Shown here in pieces: positions 1-12,669 of a stretch of 64,000 nucleotides of DNA. Under the pieces are notes generated by a model that was given only the letters and a program-made list of their open reading frames with translations, made no database searches and had not been told where the DNA came from. How positions within the stretch are numbered: the first letter of the stretch is position 1; the number at the start of each line of letters is the position of its first letter. The translations under genes and the position numbers were made by a program. Origin of the DNA: Pelodera strongyloides (Eukaryota; Nematoda; Chromadorea; Rhabditida; Rhabditidae); assembly GCA_036852015.1 (NCBI GenBank), contig JAANDG010000665.1, positions 1 through 64,000 on the forward strand, in the 5' to 3' direction.

Positions 1-1934
1 TTATCATAATTAGCATTATACCGATATTTTCGTACTATAGTAAAATAACGCCCTAGAGGTGTATAGCAGAAATACATAAAGCTTCAGTGAAAAGAAAAAA
101 GCTGCCATTGTCTGGTACTCTCTGCTAGACTCACTGTATTTCTGCTTCTCGCGTCAAGGATCTCATTCATTTCACACTCTTTTATTTTGGCTTTTTTCTC
201 CGTCTCTTAGAATGGGACACTAGACGAAAAGAAGGGCCACAACACATCGATCTTCCCACTGGAACATTTACGTGGAATGGGTCCTTATTTAAGTCCCAAA
301 GGCCAAAGGGTCCTAAGCAAAATAATAGTTGAGTGTAGTGTTGTTTGTAGACTATAGTTTTTTTGACATGAAGATTATGAAAAGTATTTTTAGGGATAAC
401 TTAAACTAGTTACTCTTCAACTATTTCAAAAGTTGATAAATAAAGCACTAGAGGGCGATTATTGTCAGGCTTTATTATCTATACTTTCAGTAAAAAATTG
501 ATGACTAACAATGCTGTGAACAAGGACCTTCTTAGTAAGTAAGTAATAGATTTTGATAGGTTGCGTTTATTTTTAATATCCACAGCAGTGTGTTTCTCAA
601 AGAATTAAAATAAGCGCGGCTATGAACAATATTATAACAAAACACATACACACCACCTAATATTAACAAGTGGGGGAAACATTACGATAATCTAATTAAA
701 ATTACGCATATTTACAAGCCGAAAGGATATACACGCAAGCCTACTCATGAATGTCCTAACAAGTTACATCAATAACGTTCTCTCTTCATGGGGACGTCCG
801 TTATGATAAGGTACAGTAGGCACGTGCCGAGCCTTTACGACTCCCGAGGTATAGAATAAGACAAGTCTCAATTCTTAAAACAAGTTCACCTCATAACCTT
901 CAAATCAAGTGACTAAAGTATACAACTTTTATCAATAATCGATTATACTATATGAAAGGGTAAGTATTTGCAACACAATTGTGTTACAATGTGTGTTGGG
1001 CGTGTGGGTTATTGACAAAACTTTGTTTGTCACAGAGTGGAGAAATACTGAACAAGAAAACCGGATTTCACCAGTGCACTATTCCCTTTCCACATTGCAG
1101 AAAATTAAGTGGGGGTTGATCCCTGCCTTAGCAAAGAACGGGAAACTGCGTGTAAAGAAGTCGAGAGCCAAGACGAAAAAAGCAGAAGACCTGGGTTATT
1201 TCTGAAAATTTCATTTCCAATTTCTGAGAAAATTTGCGTTGTTCCTGCACGCACTTGGGAAGAATTTCGAAAGATGGGCGTCCAAGAAAGCGGGGCGCGG
1301 ATGTGTGCCAAAAGAACGCGATAAGTTCATCAACTGTAATTGTATGCCTTTTCTCAACTCGTTGATCTCACATAAGAAATGGGTCCGCCGCCCGCAATTG
1401 GCTCACCACCTTCCTGCGCAGACCGTATGAAGTTCGCGTAGAAAGGGCGAAATTGAACAATCTGGTTGTCGTGTATGCTATTTATTCTTTTGTATTTCAG
1501 TTGTCCATATTGCAACATCCATTCCAAACGTATATAATATGAATAGAACTTGAGCAAGAACTGTTCTGTAAAATGTATAATACAAACATAAAATATAAAC
1601 TGATTTATTAAACTTCACTATATGGTAACACAAACTTTTCAATGCTTAAAAGTACCCCGATAATAATAATGCAAGATTTACACGTGAAAGCATTAATAAT
1701 GCCTCGAATGCATAATACTTTAGGTAGACTCGAAGATCACAGTGAATAAAATCATTACAAACAAAGCAAAATATATTTAAATTAATCTCTCCAAAAGTTA
1801 AATATACCTATTGAGTTAGCAATTTATGTTAGGCACGTTACACTTTGTCGATTCCAAAGGCTAAATATATCTATCTAGATCTTTTCTCACAAGATCTTAC
1901 TTATTCCATATGAAACAAGAGGTGCACAAAAATC
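1..1934. other. Intergenic, no gene seen
   Basis: This AT-rich stretch lies downstream of the DPY19 stop codon. The short open frames around 980-1560 overlap on both strands and have no family motif, splice-site pattern or coding-like composition. It probably contains the 3' UTR of the minus-strand DPY19 gene near its right edge. I see no tRNA or other RNA gene in it. Confidence 0.6.
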
Positions 1935-4900
1935 CTACAACTTGAATACCGTATACCCTGCTCGATTGTAAACCATTTTGAATGGTTCCACTTTCCCGCC
2001 ACTACGAACACCTTTTTCAAAATAATCACACAAAGAGGGCCTATTTACATTGATTGGATCGTGCTCGTCCCACATCGATCGATAACTGCAGTGAGGTCTG
2101 GAAAGCATACGAAGTTTAACAAATAGAATATTCGACAGAGTTGTTAATTTGACCAAACATCCAAAGGCCAAGCTCACGAAAACCTGTGTGATGAAACCTC
2201 ACGCCCTCACTGCGAAAACAGGTGTAGTGAACTTATTAACTAACACCGGCCAAAAGTCACATCATTCGAGACATAAAAATCGTTAGGTTTTCATGTTTTT
2301 ATGGTAATTTCCCAAATATAAAGTTTCAGCATATTGACTCTTTCGTGAGCCTGACCTTTTAGAAGACCGAGGGCGTCCTTTCAAATGAGAACACAAATGG
2401 CCGCCTTAGAAAAAAATGTAGACCAGAAACTGACTTTGTTGGGTGCGGGGCGCAGTTCATAACTTGAAATACAAAGTATTCAATTCCCATTCCCTTTAGT
2501 GTATTGTACACGTGTTCGATCGGTTTCCGCGAGAACATGGAATACACCTTTAGAGTGCGCTCGCTGAAAGAAATACATATAAAGAACACGTCTACTTACA
2601 CATCTACTGAAGGAGGTGCGGAATAAAATTACGGCTTCAGAATGAAGTGCTGTGGTTACCATTGAAGCTACCATTATATTTTATAATACACCGTAACCTA
2701 CAGTAGTCTCTTAATCCTTACCGTATCCCTTCATCTTCATAATGTGGATGGTTGACAATTGGTCGTTCAGTGGACAACTTCACGTTTGCCATCACGGGCA
2801 TTGTGCCACCGAACACCGCATCTGAATTAGCATTTTACAAAAAATCTTTACATCATCACTTACATCACTACGTTACTCAACATGAAACCCATAACTTTTT
2901 ATTTTCACAGTCTTTGCTAGGGGATCGAGGACAGTGCAAGAATCTTAAAAGAGTAACTGTAGTCTAATTTGCATACCGATGTGCGTTACGGAAATGCAAA
3001 TTTTCATGTTCGGGTATAAAAGAGTGAATTGTTTCATATTATGTGAATTTCTTATGATAAGTTTGAAACTTTGTATATAAGTATGCCCATGCTAACCAAT
3101 CATATTTCCATGTCAGTCACGTCAGCGGCGTGAGCCGACTGATATTATAATATTTACTAAACATCAAACCCTTTTTCCTTAAAATTAAAACCCACTCGGC
3201 TTAGTGTTGTTTACAATCCAGTTGAACAGAAATTCCTGATCGGGGTTGGAATACTCGCCGCGGATAGAAAATTGCTGAAATTATATATTTTACTTGATTG
3301 TGGTCATTTTTTAAACCAACCTAGAGCTGGCACAGGGGGCGCATTTGGGGCGCTTTTCTTGCGACTATTGGCTTTTGACTATACCATTTTACTTTTAAAG
3401 GGTCAGGCCCATTTCAAATGACCCCTATTTTTGATGATTCCATCTGATTCTCCATGTCAAATATAGTACTATGCAATATTTTTCTAATTTTCAAGCGCAA
3501 AATCACGCATATTCAGCAATTTACCCCTGCCAGTCATACCCAACTATTTACCGCATTTGTCACGCCCCTTCGCGCTAATTGGGCAATATGCTCTATTGGG
3601 CGTGGCAATTGTGATATCGGCGAATCAGCACGAAGGGGCGTGACAACGACGATAAATAGTTGGGTATGACTGGCAATGGTAAATTGCCGAATACTGCGTG
3701 AATTTTGTGCTTGAAAATTAGAAAATATCGTATCCTACTATATTTGACATGAAGAGTCAAGATGGAATCATCAAAATAGGGGTCATTTGAAATGGGCCTG
3801 ACCCTTTAGGGAATTTTTGCTGCTGTCCTCATTTTGTTGCGTAATGTTTTTTTTTAAAGTTAAACCGGATTTTAAAGTAATTGTAAACTAAAGCTAACCC
3901 TGTCCAGATTAGCTTTTCCTTGATAAGCAGCCACGGCGATTATAGCAACGGCAATACCCAGACGGGTGAGATCTGATGGTTTCCACGGAGTGACTGACGA
4001 GATCAACTATAAGGAAATAGTTACGTAAGGAACTAGAATACGGATTAAAGCGAAATGCTCGCCTCTTTTACAAAATTTGCATATGATGACAAATCCTATG
4101 TATCCTATGCTAATTTTGTACGATTGCCGTGGACGATCGGACAAAATTAGCATAGGATACATAGGATTTGCTTATCATATGCAAATTTTCCAAAGGGGCT
4201 AGCATTTCGCTTTAACATATGATCGTGTTGTGGACCTGTAAACCTAATTGTAATGGCTCAGCTTATTGTAACCATTGCACTTCGCACAGGCACTGCTTAC
4301 ATTACAATTAGAAACAAGTGTATAAGTATGAATATCGCACAATCGTATTTTGCGTCGCGAAACCAAATTTGGTAGAGACAGAATCCTACATTTATATTGT
4401 CGTAAGGCACTTCATCTTAGGGTAACCATTTGGTTTTTGTTATGTACTATTTGAATTATTGTGCATGTTCTTATTTGCGTTGTTTCATTACCAACATATT
4501 CACTAAAGCAAACGACTTTGTGAAAGATAGTAAAAGATATCAATATGACGAAAATAATTTACCTTTGCCGAGAGTACAGCAGCGGAAATAACAGCCAAAT
4601 GCGGGGTCATGAACAACTTTAGTCTCATAATGAGAAGGGCCATCGCAGCAAAACAGACGAGCTGCACAACATTGTAGAGAAGCTGAAAGAGGTAATTTTA
4701 GTATTAGTTTTAGGATAGCAACATTTCCAAAAACTTCATGCACTTCCAATTCCAATTTACATTCCGTATTTATTATTGCATGAGTTACTGAAGAAACATA
4801 GCATTTGCAAGGTTGTGATTTACGCTGTATTTTATACAAATAATCTTAGCAACGTTGTACAATTGCTGCGCAATAGCAAAAACAACTTTTATGGGGTTTG

Positions 4901-7900
4901 CAAGTATGCTGAAAATTTACAGTATTTTGGAACTACACGAGATTTTTTTTTTCATACTATTGTATATTCAGGTTTCGTGTAGAAATCGGTAGTATTGACA
5001 GAATCACACCGATTTTTTGGGATACTTGCAAACTCCATAAAGTTGAGCCATTTATTAAATTGGATTAACGTAATGTGGCTCAATGAGACTACTTCATTTG
5101 TACATTCATGAAACATTCAGATTATCATATAAAAATTTTTTACATTTTAAAGCGAATACCGGTCAGTTTTTGAAACGTATCATGGACAACTGAATTCTTA
5201 CGTACTTATGCTAAGTTACTCGATTTTAGCTTGCTAATTTATGTTCGTTTGCGTAAGCTGCATAAGAATGCTGGTGTACTCGCTGTGTTTCGAAAACCGG
5301 CCGGTATTTCGCTTTAAAGGATGGGTTCACTACAAAATCACCTTGTTTTTATGCTTTAGTTTGATTGTACAAATTTAAAACTTAAACAAGGAGCATAAAA
5401 AATCTCTTTGAATTATTCCCTAGGGAAGATATTAGGTAAAAAAATGTGAGTATTGATCTATTTCCGATAACAGTTGTACTGCAAGATAAACTAAGGAAGC
5501 TAAGAGATATGGCTGAAACACACTGTTTTGAGCAAAATAAACTGTAGTCTTCATCGTTTATTTCACTTAAAACAAATGAAAAAACAGTGTGTTTCAGCCA
5601 TATATCTTAGCTTCCTTAGTTTATCTTGCAGTACAACTTTATCGGAAGATCGATCAATACTCACCTTTTTACCTAATATCTGCCCTAGGGAATTAATTCA
5701 AGGAATATTTTTTATGCTCTTTGTTTAATTTTTTTGTACAATCAAACTAAAGCATAAAAACAAGGTGATTTTGTAGTGAACCCATCCCTTTAAGCTTTCC
5801 TTTTTGTGCGATCTTCTTGCTGTAATAAATTACTATTCGCATAATTAAATTCTAAAACAAACCTCAGGACGTCTTTTATCTCTGGCAGTCACATCTCTCC
5901 AGAATAATGAATCTCGAATGAAGAACTCCAGAATTATCATAAGAGAGCCGATAACACCAACAGGGAGCAGAAGGGTCTTAGAGAGTCCTTGAAGGGTCTG
6001 CAAATAGAATATTAAATGTTAAATAAGAACATTAAAGCGGTATTGTACCTACTTTAGGAAATTTGCACATGATGCGCATATCCTATGAATCCTAAGCACA
6101 TTTTTGGTGCCGTGCCAAGTTTACATTGGATACATAGGGTTAGGCGCATCCGCGTATCATATGCAAATTTCTCAATGTAGGTACAATACTGCTTTGAACA
6201 TGCACAATGCCTACGTTGCAAGATGTGTTATGTAAATCTAGCAATCTAGTTGAGTCAACTTGAATTTCACCAAAATTTCCACTCCTCAAGCATTGTATGG
6301 AAAACAGGCTAACACGAATCAATATTAATAATTAAGCTAAATATTATTAATTACTTACATCCAATGGCATGAAATCAAATTCAGCTGCACAAGTGTACAG
6401 TCTGGTGTGGAAAGTGGAAAAATCCGAGAATTTTGACTTGAGAATGTCGAAGATATGGGCCTGAAAATTTAAGAAGTTCAGTACCCTGTCTAGAATTTCA
6501 AAGCGAAATAACGGTAGGTTTTCGGAACGTAAGTCAAATAACTGCAGTACAATGCATTTCAGGTAAACGAGCTATTAGAATAAAAAAAATACCCCAAAAA
6601 CAGGCCATTAGTTCGCTTTTTTTAACTTATGAAGGTGTAAGGTGTAAAGTTAAAGTATAATTTTTATTTTTTGTTGACAGCATATGTAGCTGCACCCATG
6701 AACAAAACGTAGATAGTCCCCATCACGGGATAACTTCTTTCTAATGACTATTATATTTCTTTTTCCCTAAACTCCCGCGGGAGGTTTGGGAGAATCCTCC
6801 CTGCTTCGCTGATTGGGGCGCTGGTTGTATTATTAAAATTACTCGCACAGAAGATCTATAATAATTATTCCGACTTACATCATCCTCCACGTCAAGTACC
6901 GTACCGAGGACATATTTTAGACCGAGTGTGCTTCCCAGGAAAATAATCAACGATAGCAGTAAATATACGGGACGGAATGAAATTCGCTGCAGAGGTCGGT
7001 CAAGGAAGAGAATTATCTGAAATTATTGTAATTACTCCATATTTTGCGCTTTAACGACCCACTTGGTCACTGGTATTATTATTATGTGGTGTGCAATTAT
7101 TTAAAAAAAAAGGTTAAATCTGACTGTCCTTCAGGGCCCGAAGGGGTCCCTGCAGTCCGCTCTGGTCTACCGAAGTAGTGCACTCCAGAGAATAGGCCAC
7201 CTTTGATTACGGAACGGGGTAGCCAGCCCTGATCCAAGAAACCTTCCCAAGTTTTCACCTGAGGCCGTATTCACCACTACATTTACCCGGATAAAATCGT
7301 TTCCCGGGAAAGTATTTTACCCAAAATGACCATTTTTACCTTTTCCCGGAATTCACCACTTTTTCCCTTTTCCCAAAAAGCGAGCTGGGAAACGGAAAAT
7401 TTTACCCGAGCTTGGCACGGGTAAACCAGAAATTACCCAAGTGTTGTGGTATATTTTTCGTCGAAAACATTTATTTAAACATTATTTCTGTGTTTTATTT
7501 GAATGTTTGACAATAATAACTATCTATTTCTTTAAGCAGCACAAAAAATTAAGGTATTTACGTTAGTTTTTTTCTATTCTCTTACATTATAACGATAAGA
7601 AAATATTGTAAGGGATATCTACTATATTACTACATGTTAGAAGGCAAATAATGCGACTTGAGCATTCGACAGACTTCCGAAAAGCTTGTCGTACTATGAA
7701 AATGCACGCGTCCGGCATATATTCTACCCTAAATAAATGGTCTGAGTGTGCTATGGATGGAGTCAATGGACTATTACATTTTTCTCAAATCATAGCAAAG
7801 GAAGATATAGCTTAGGAAGTCTTGTATAAAAAATATAATAGACGTCCCCCATCTCCATAAAAAGGTTTTGCGGCGAGTACTACCACCAAAGACAACACCA

Positions 7901-10900
7901 TTCGTTGTGGTCTAGTGGTTAGGATTTGTGGCTCTCACCCACAAGGCCGGGGTTCGATTCCCCGCAACGGAAGCCTGTTTTTGCCCTTTATCTTACCGGG
8001 AGAATGTCTTTACAACCTATCTGTACAACCTTATTAGCAATTTTTCGTTGGGTATTGTCCTTAAATCTCATCTAACGGAAATTGTGTTGATCCGAACTCT
8101 AACTATATATTAATAATTATTGAGGGTGCTTATATTAAGCAACGAAAATATACAAAATTATTATTACAATGAAAATGAAGCATAAACATATCAATTAATC
8201 ATATTTTCTTTGAATTTCCCGATTTCCCCTTGGGTAAAATTCCCCGTTTCCCAAATTGAGCGTGAATTCGGGAAGGGATAAAAACTTTTCCGGAAAGGGC
8301 AAAAATATTTCCCGGGAAGGATTTTCGTTAGGAAATTTTTCCTGGGTAATTCTTTTTCCCGGGGAATTTTTTCCGTAAGAATGGTGAATACAGCCTCTGG
8401 TACCGTTTTTACCACCCGGACGGTGCAACCAGCCGCGGGAATTGAACCCCGGTCGTGTGTGTGGTGAGTAGCAGCGCTAGCCACTGCACCGCCGACGAAT
8501 AAAATAGCATAAATTATTTTATTCGTACTAAGCCTAAGCCATAAAAACAAGAACCCACCATCAGAGCCAAAATTGAGGGAAAATACAGTGAAGTCAAGAG
8601 CATTTCATTGCCAAACAATAACACGAATCCCGTGAAGAAAGAGATCTGAAAATCATGTTTCAGTGAATCATGAAAAACAAATAAAGATAAGTTACAATGA
8701 TGACAGCGACTGTGTTAACTCACCAAATGTCCAAAAACTAAAGTTTTCATTGTGGCGAAAGGACAATAATCAAGCACGTGTACGGCAAATAGGGAGCACA
8801 TCTGAAATTTTATAGTTAATTGTTGAGTAACTCTTGAAATCTTCTGATCTACCGCGGTTCTTACATTGACCAAACATGTTATGTAATCCGCGCACGCTAG
8901 GCACACTTCTGGGTGGGACGCGCAACTTGGGCCCACCATTTTTCCTCCCTGCATTCATACGGAAATCACCCAAGTACTGATTATTAATGAAAGGAAATAT
9001 GAATAATTACAGTATTCCAAACCTGAGTGAAGAAAGCAAACTGGGCAAATTGCCAGGATAACATTGCGGGAACGGCCAGCAAAGTGAACAAACACGACCA
9101 TTTCCATCCACTTTTTTGACTTCTGAAGAAAATAGAAACTTGAAATTCAAAAAATGTTTCTACATGTTTGTTCGTTTTTGGCCACAAATGATTCCCACCA
9201 ATAAAACTGAGTACTGACATATTCGTCATGTTTTTATATGAAAGAAAATTCGAAACTCTATCCAAAAGAAGGATTTTTTCCTAAAATGGAGCTTGTACGC
9301 TCGTCATTACATTGATTGGTAATCTTGTCGAAATTAGTAAAAATAATGAGACGAGCCAAAGTCCGATTCATTATATTCAATAATTAGGAACTCAAAAAAG
9401 GGTACCCAGAGACGTTGGTACGATACTAATGGAACTAATAACTAACGGAAACTTCGAAAAGAGAATTTCGAAAAAATTCGCTATAAAATACGTAATCACT
9501 TACTTGAGTATAAAGCTGACAAGTGCGCACTGAGCGAGAATGATTGGATATGAGAACGATTCCCTCAAAGGAGGGGTCCATTGTACGCGGGTTGATTCGC
9601 CGTGGTTGAATACAAAGAACAGAACAGATAGAAGACCACCAATCAGCGAATCACTGCAAGATCACTGATTTAAAGGGTCAGGCCTATATTTATTATTTGT
9701 AAATATTTTTTGTAAATGGTGCTTTTATAAAATATACACACTGAGTATGAACTGGCTTTACCATCACGAAGCTTTTCACGTACGTTTTCCTTATCATGTT
9801 AAAGAACATGATACACTTTATCTCTCAATACTCTCATTTATACTTTTCCTTATATTACTGCAACTCTATTTACTTCTTTTTTAAATTACAGATATACAGT
9901 ATGGAAAAGCAATTGAACCCTTTCTTCAAAACGGTGGGCCTGACCCTTTTAAAGGGTATATTATGTTCGTGCGACCATTGTTTCGGACAATTATGATCCT
10001 TGTAGGATGGAAAATTGATATAAAGAATACTAAAGGGAGGTCGAATTTTTGGTGTCACCAACTCCATCCCTTTAAAGGGAGGAGCTGACGAAAAAAATCA
10101 ATATGCTGACTTGCTCACGGCGAATAGAACTCAAAATCGAACCTCAAAATAACTCCGAGAATAAAAATCGCTCCAGCCACAGTGCCCGCAATATTGAAGA
10201 CAAAATCAATGTAAAAGTAGTGTAGGTTCCCAATTCCTGCAAAAGTTATGTTAATCGTTATTTCATGATAGTTCCTGTCTATAATATAATATTTAATTCG
10301 AAAATGTCATGCGTGTCCTGCTTGTGCACAGGTGCACATATGAAAATAAGTATTGGCTTCCAATTTAATGTAATGAAAAACTGTACAGTACAGAGTACAG
10401 ACTCTGAAATTATAAACATTTTCTTTCCACAAACCTTCACAACTTTGCACAGGTTCAAGCTCTTCTCCGCGATTTACCTAGAATTTTAATATTGATTACT
10501 TTTTTCACTAAATGGGATAAATTATCATAGTCATCGTTATCCGTAAAGAGTCGTTTGGAATAATTATCATTATCAAAATATGCACGCTTATTCAGTACTA
10601 CACATCACAAGGACAAGAACACAACGATAGCCCATTTCAGGCTACAGAAGTACCGCTCAAAATAGTCATTGATTAAATAAATGAGTAACATGATACATGA
10701 TTTCAGTTTCAACTGGTTTATATGTGGTTTCAAGTTTCAACAATTTCTTTCATAAAAGCTACATTTCAGTACCATTCCATGCTCCAGAAGTTTACCCGTG
10801 TCCAGTCATACACTGCAAAAGTTAGCGCGAAAACCGGAAACAACATGTTTCAGCCTATTTTCTAATTCCTGCAAGCACCTTAAGTTCGCTCATTTCTCGC

Positions 10901-12229
10901 CGTTATTAAAAGGTTTTGAGACTGAAATACCTGCCAACATGTCTGAGTCCTCCAACCAAGAGCCTTTGATACTCCAGTGAACTGTCTATAGAGGAAGCCG
11001 AGTACGACCTGGAAATAGATAATGAAAAGATAGCAGGAAAGAAAATAGAGACTTTAAAGCAGGATAACGTCCCCTTTTTGAAACGATGAGGGACAACTAC
11101 ATTTCTATGTATTTATGCCTAATTTGGAACGGTTCTAGAAGAGTTCTAACTTCGAAAATCGAGCCAAATATATACAAAAAATTAAATATAATTGAATATC
11201 CTCCCACCTCCGGATAAAGGTTAAACCGTTTCAGTGTATTAATCGTATGTCCATATTCTGTCACATTATCGTGTGTTATTTCATAAAGTCCAGTGAGAAA
11301 GGACTTTGCATTCACCAGTGTTTTGTAGTAGGAAAAGTAGAGGCCCTGCAATAATTTTGATTTTATTACTGAATTGAATCATGGGGTTTCCAAGTATCCC
11401 AAAAATTCGGTGTGATTATGTCAATACTACCGTATTTCTGCACGAAACTTGCATATATAATATGAAAAATTAAAAAATTATTCTCGTGTAGTTTCAAGAT
11501 ATGGTAAATTTTCAGCACACTTGGAAACCCCATAAGGTAAAACCCATGAAAAACTTAGAAGAACCACTTTTTATGTTAGTTAATATTTGCACTAAAATAT
11601 ATTTATATGTCTGTCCTTTGCAACAGAAGAGATCCGGTGTCCGAACTAGGAAAAACGGGCGCTTGTGTTTGTGTATGTATATAAACATGTACTTGTTACA
11701 TGAGTTTCAAGTGCTGCAGGCTCGCACCCTCAAGGCTCAGTGCTTATACCAGTACAAAGGTTTTCTGTTTCATAACCACCATGATATTCTTATTTATTTC
11801 TAAAAGTGCGGCCATTTAAACACCAACCCCTACTAAGTTACATATTTTGATTTACATACATAGTGTAACTTCATAACCATTCAAAATAAACCGTCAAGTT
11901 TGAGGTGCAGGCACTTCGCCTGCATATAACACGCTGTCTATTAACAAATTTACAGATTCTGTAATTCCAAGTAGAGTTAGGAACACTGCAAAGCTGCTCT
12001 GATACCCCAGTACCCAGTACCCAGGTACCCTAAGTACTAGTACAACACCCCCACAACATGAGGCAGAGACTTACAGTAACCTAGCCTTGTTCAAAATCTA
12101 CCGTACGCTTTCTTACCATTTCCGTCCTATATGTCATCTCTCGTTCAATATCGGCCAAATGTGAAAAATGCCGGTCGTTTTCGAACATATTCGCCAAATG
12201 ATGGGCATTTATGAAGCAGAAGCCGAGTG
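1935..12229 (-). CDS. dpy-19: DPY19-family C-mannosyltransferase (5' exons not found)
   Basis: Eighteen exons on the minus strand, all with GT-AG introns and matching phases: 12229-12117, 11345-11208, 11008-10931, 10477-10435, 10236-10119, 9653-9504, 9122-9023, 8801-8724, 8645-8559, 7016-6879, 6460-6359, 5997-5863, 4682-4563, 4006-3899, 3274-3196, 2821-2722, 2563-2435, 2097-1935. They encode about 658 residues. Family landmarks appear in the expected order: [87 protein letters not shown] and a C-terminal CDYF segment. DPY19 proteins are multi-pass ER membrane enzymes that transfer mannose from dolichol-phosphate-mannose to tryptophan in WxxW motifs of secreted proteins; the many hydrophobic exons fit this. 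The first exon here begins with the last two bases of a codon, so at least one upstream exon with the cytosolic N-terminus is missing from this model. A short exon between 4682 and 5863 may also be missed. Introns are heavily loaded with foldback repeats. Confidence 0.95.
2951..3136 (+). repeat. Octamer/TATA module, copy 1
   Basis: A segment of about 186 bases in a DPY19 intron, closely matched at 14869-15070. It holds ATTTGCAT (2967-2974), the reverse octamer ATGCAAAT (2994-3001), a TATAAAA box (3015-3021), a second TATATAAG and a CCAATCAT motif. The promoter-like order is seen directly; whether it drives anything is unknown. It may equally be part of a mobile element. Confidence 0.6.
3395..3809. 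mobile_element. TTAA-type foldback element (AAAGGGTCAGGCCC family)
   Basis: The left end TTAAAGGGTCAGGCCCATTT is mirrored at the right end, where the flank is TTAG instead of TTAA. Nearly the whole element is palindromic, including a long arm around CCCAACTATTTA. It sits in a DPY19 intron. No transposase frame, so a non-autonomous (MITE-like) element. Confidence 0.75.
4045..4215. mobile_element. TTAA-type foldback element (AAAGCGAAATGCT family), copy 1
   Basis: The element is flanked by TTAA on both sides. It has arms of about 80 bases around a short centre (GATTGCCGTGGACGATCG). A nearly identical copy is at 13685-13855 and a diverged relative at 6032-6197. It lies in the intron between the 4006 and 4563 exons of DPY19. 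Confidence 0.8.
4891..5038. mobile_element. ATGGGGTTTCC foldback element, copy 1
   Basis: Imperfect terminal inverted repeats start ATGGGGTTTGCAAGTAT and end with their complement. Related copies are at 11381-11533, 20422-20565 and 60386-60536, with a diverged one at about 19838-20087. The internal sequence is also partly palindromic and has no coding potential. Confidence 0.7.
5147..5317. mobile_element. TTAA-type foldback element (CCGGCCGG family), copy 1
   Basis: The ends read TTAAAGCGAATACCGG and CCGGCCGGTATTTCGCTTTAA. The internal arms carry GAATTCTTACGTA and GCATAAGAATGC blocks. This is the most frequent repeat of the window. Its right TTAA is shared with the next element at 5314. Confidence 0.8.
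5314..5793. mobile_element. TTAA-type foldback element (AAAGGATGGGTTCAC family)
   Basis: Arms of about 200 bases form a near-perfect palindrome from TTAAAGGATGGGTTCACTAC to its complement ending CCATCCCTTTAA. The arms enclose a short loop around 5540-5570. The element abuts the previous one with a shared TTAA, suggesting insertion of one into the flank of the other. No open frame of interest. Confidence 0.8.
6032..6197. mobile_element. TTAA-type foldback element, diverged relative of the 4045 element
   Basis: It starts TTAAAGCGGTATTGTACC and ends with the complement at GGTACAATACTGCTTTGA. The centre shares the ATTTGCATATGAT and CATAGGAT blocks with the 4045 and 13685 copies. The right TTAA is mutated to TTGA. 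Confidence 0.65.
7140..7445 (+). repeat. Diverged TTTCCCGGGAAA element, left of tRNA-Glu
   Basis: It contains TGAGGCCGTATTCACCA followed by runs built on TTTCCCGGGAAA, TTACCC and TTTCCC. The same blocks appear in reverse orientation at 8200-8400, so two diverged members of one family bracket the tRNA gene. The left part (7140-7260) has no clear partner. Confidence 0.5.
7901..7972 (+). tRNA. tRNA-Glu (anticodon CTC)
   Basis: A 72-base cloverleaf can be drawn. The acceptor arm TTCGTTG pairs with CAACGGA using one G-T pair, and the discriminator base is A. The D arm is the typical TGGTCTAGTGGTTAGGAT, the anticodon arm is TGTGG-CTCTCAC-CCACA, giving CTC, and the T arm contains GGGGTTCGATTCCCC (B box). 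No intron. A T-run at 7978-7982 can act as Pol III terminator. The gene lies on the plus strand inside an intron of the minus-strand DPY19 gene. Confidence 0.95.
8200..8498 (-). mobile_element. tRNA-derived SINE
   Basis: On the minus strand the element begins near 8498 with a tRNA-like head. A Pol III A box lies in GGTGCAGTGGCTAGCGCTGC (8490-8471) and a B box in GGGGTTCAATTCC (8450-8438). A body rich in TTCCCGGGAAA and TTACCC follows. The body is shared with the inverted element at 7260-7445, which has no tRNA head. A long open frame across it is an accident of composition. It lies in a DPY19 intron next to the exon at 8559. Confidence 0.7.
9670..9952. mobile_element. TTAA-type foldback element (AAAGGGTCAGGCC family)
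   Basis: The left end TTAAAGGGTCAGGCC and right end GGGCCTGACCCTTTTAA are inverted repeats like those of the 3395 element, but the centre differs. A further TTAA-bounded segment, 9949-10075, follows directly and ends CCATCCCTTTAA. Both are intronic in DPY19. Confidence 0.65.
11381..11533. mobile_element. ATGGGGTTTCC foldback element, copy 2
   Basis: The ends are ATGGGGTTTCCAAGTAT and its complement. The middle carries TCAATACTACCGTATTT and GTGTAGTTTC blocks shared with the other copies. It lies in the DPY19 intron between the 11345 and 12117 exons. Confidence 0.75.
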
Positions 12230-12669
12230 CTGAAATAAATAAATTGAATTGCTTCAGCTTAATTATTGGAACTTTGTATTATTAATAATTGACCGAGTTT
12301 CATTGGTATATTGATCTTTTATTAATTCACCAATTCGTAACGTTACAGTATCCACAACGTAAAAATGTAAATCTCAGGTGGTTTTGCAAGTTCCTGGTGC
12401 AAATTAATTATCCAAAGCGCAAATTCCACTAATTGCTTTCTAAATCTGTCGTTTTTTTGCATGTGACCTCGTAACCTGGGCAACAAACTGACTAAAAATG
12501 AACCACATAAAAGGTAAAAAGTTATGGCAGTAGTCTTCAAACAAAGCTATTTCAATTCTATACGATGCGTTATAGAATGCGGGGCTTGATATTATTTAGT
12601 TGGAGATAGACCAATATTTAGGCTCACAATTCCTGAAGTCCTGAATGTAATTCAGCACCCTCATCAAGA

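Noticed and set aside
8191..8550. 119-codon minus-strand open frame
   Set aside because: It covers the tRNA-derived SINE and a repeat body; no splice or family evidence.
12343..12546. Possible DPY19 first exon with hydrophobic stretch AITFYLLCGSFLVSLL
   Set aside because: The phase can be made to fit only with a weak donor, and the resulting LLPRLRA junction breaks the expected transmembrane segment.
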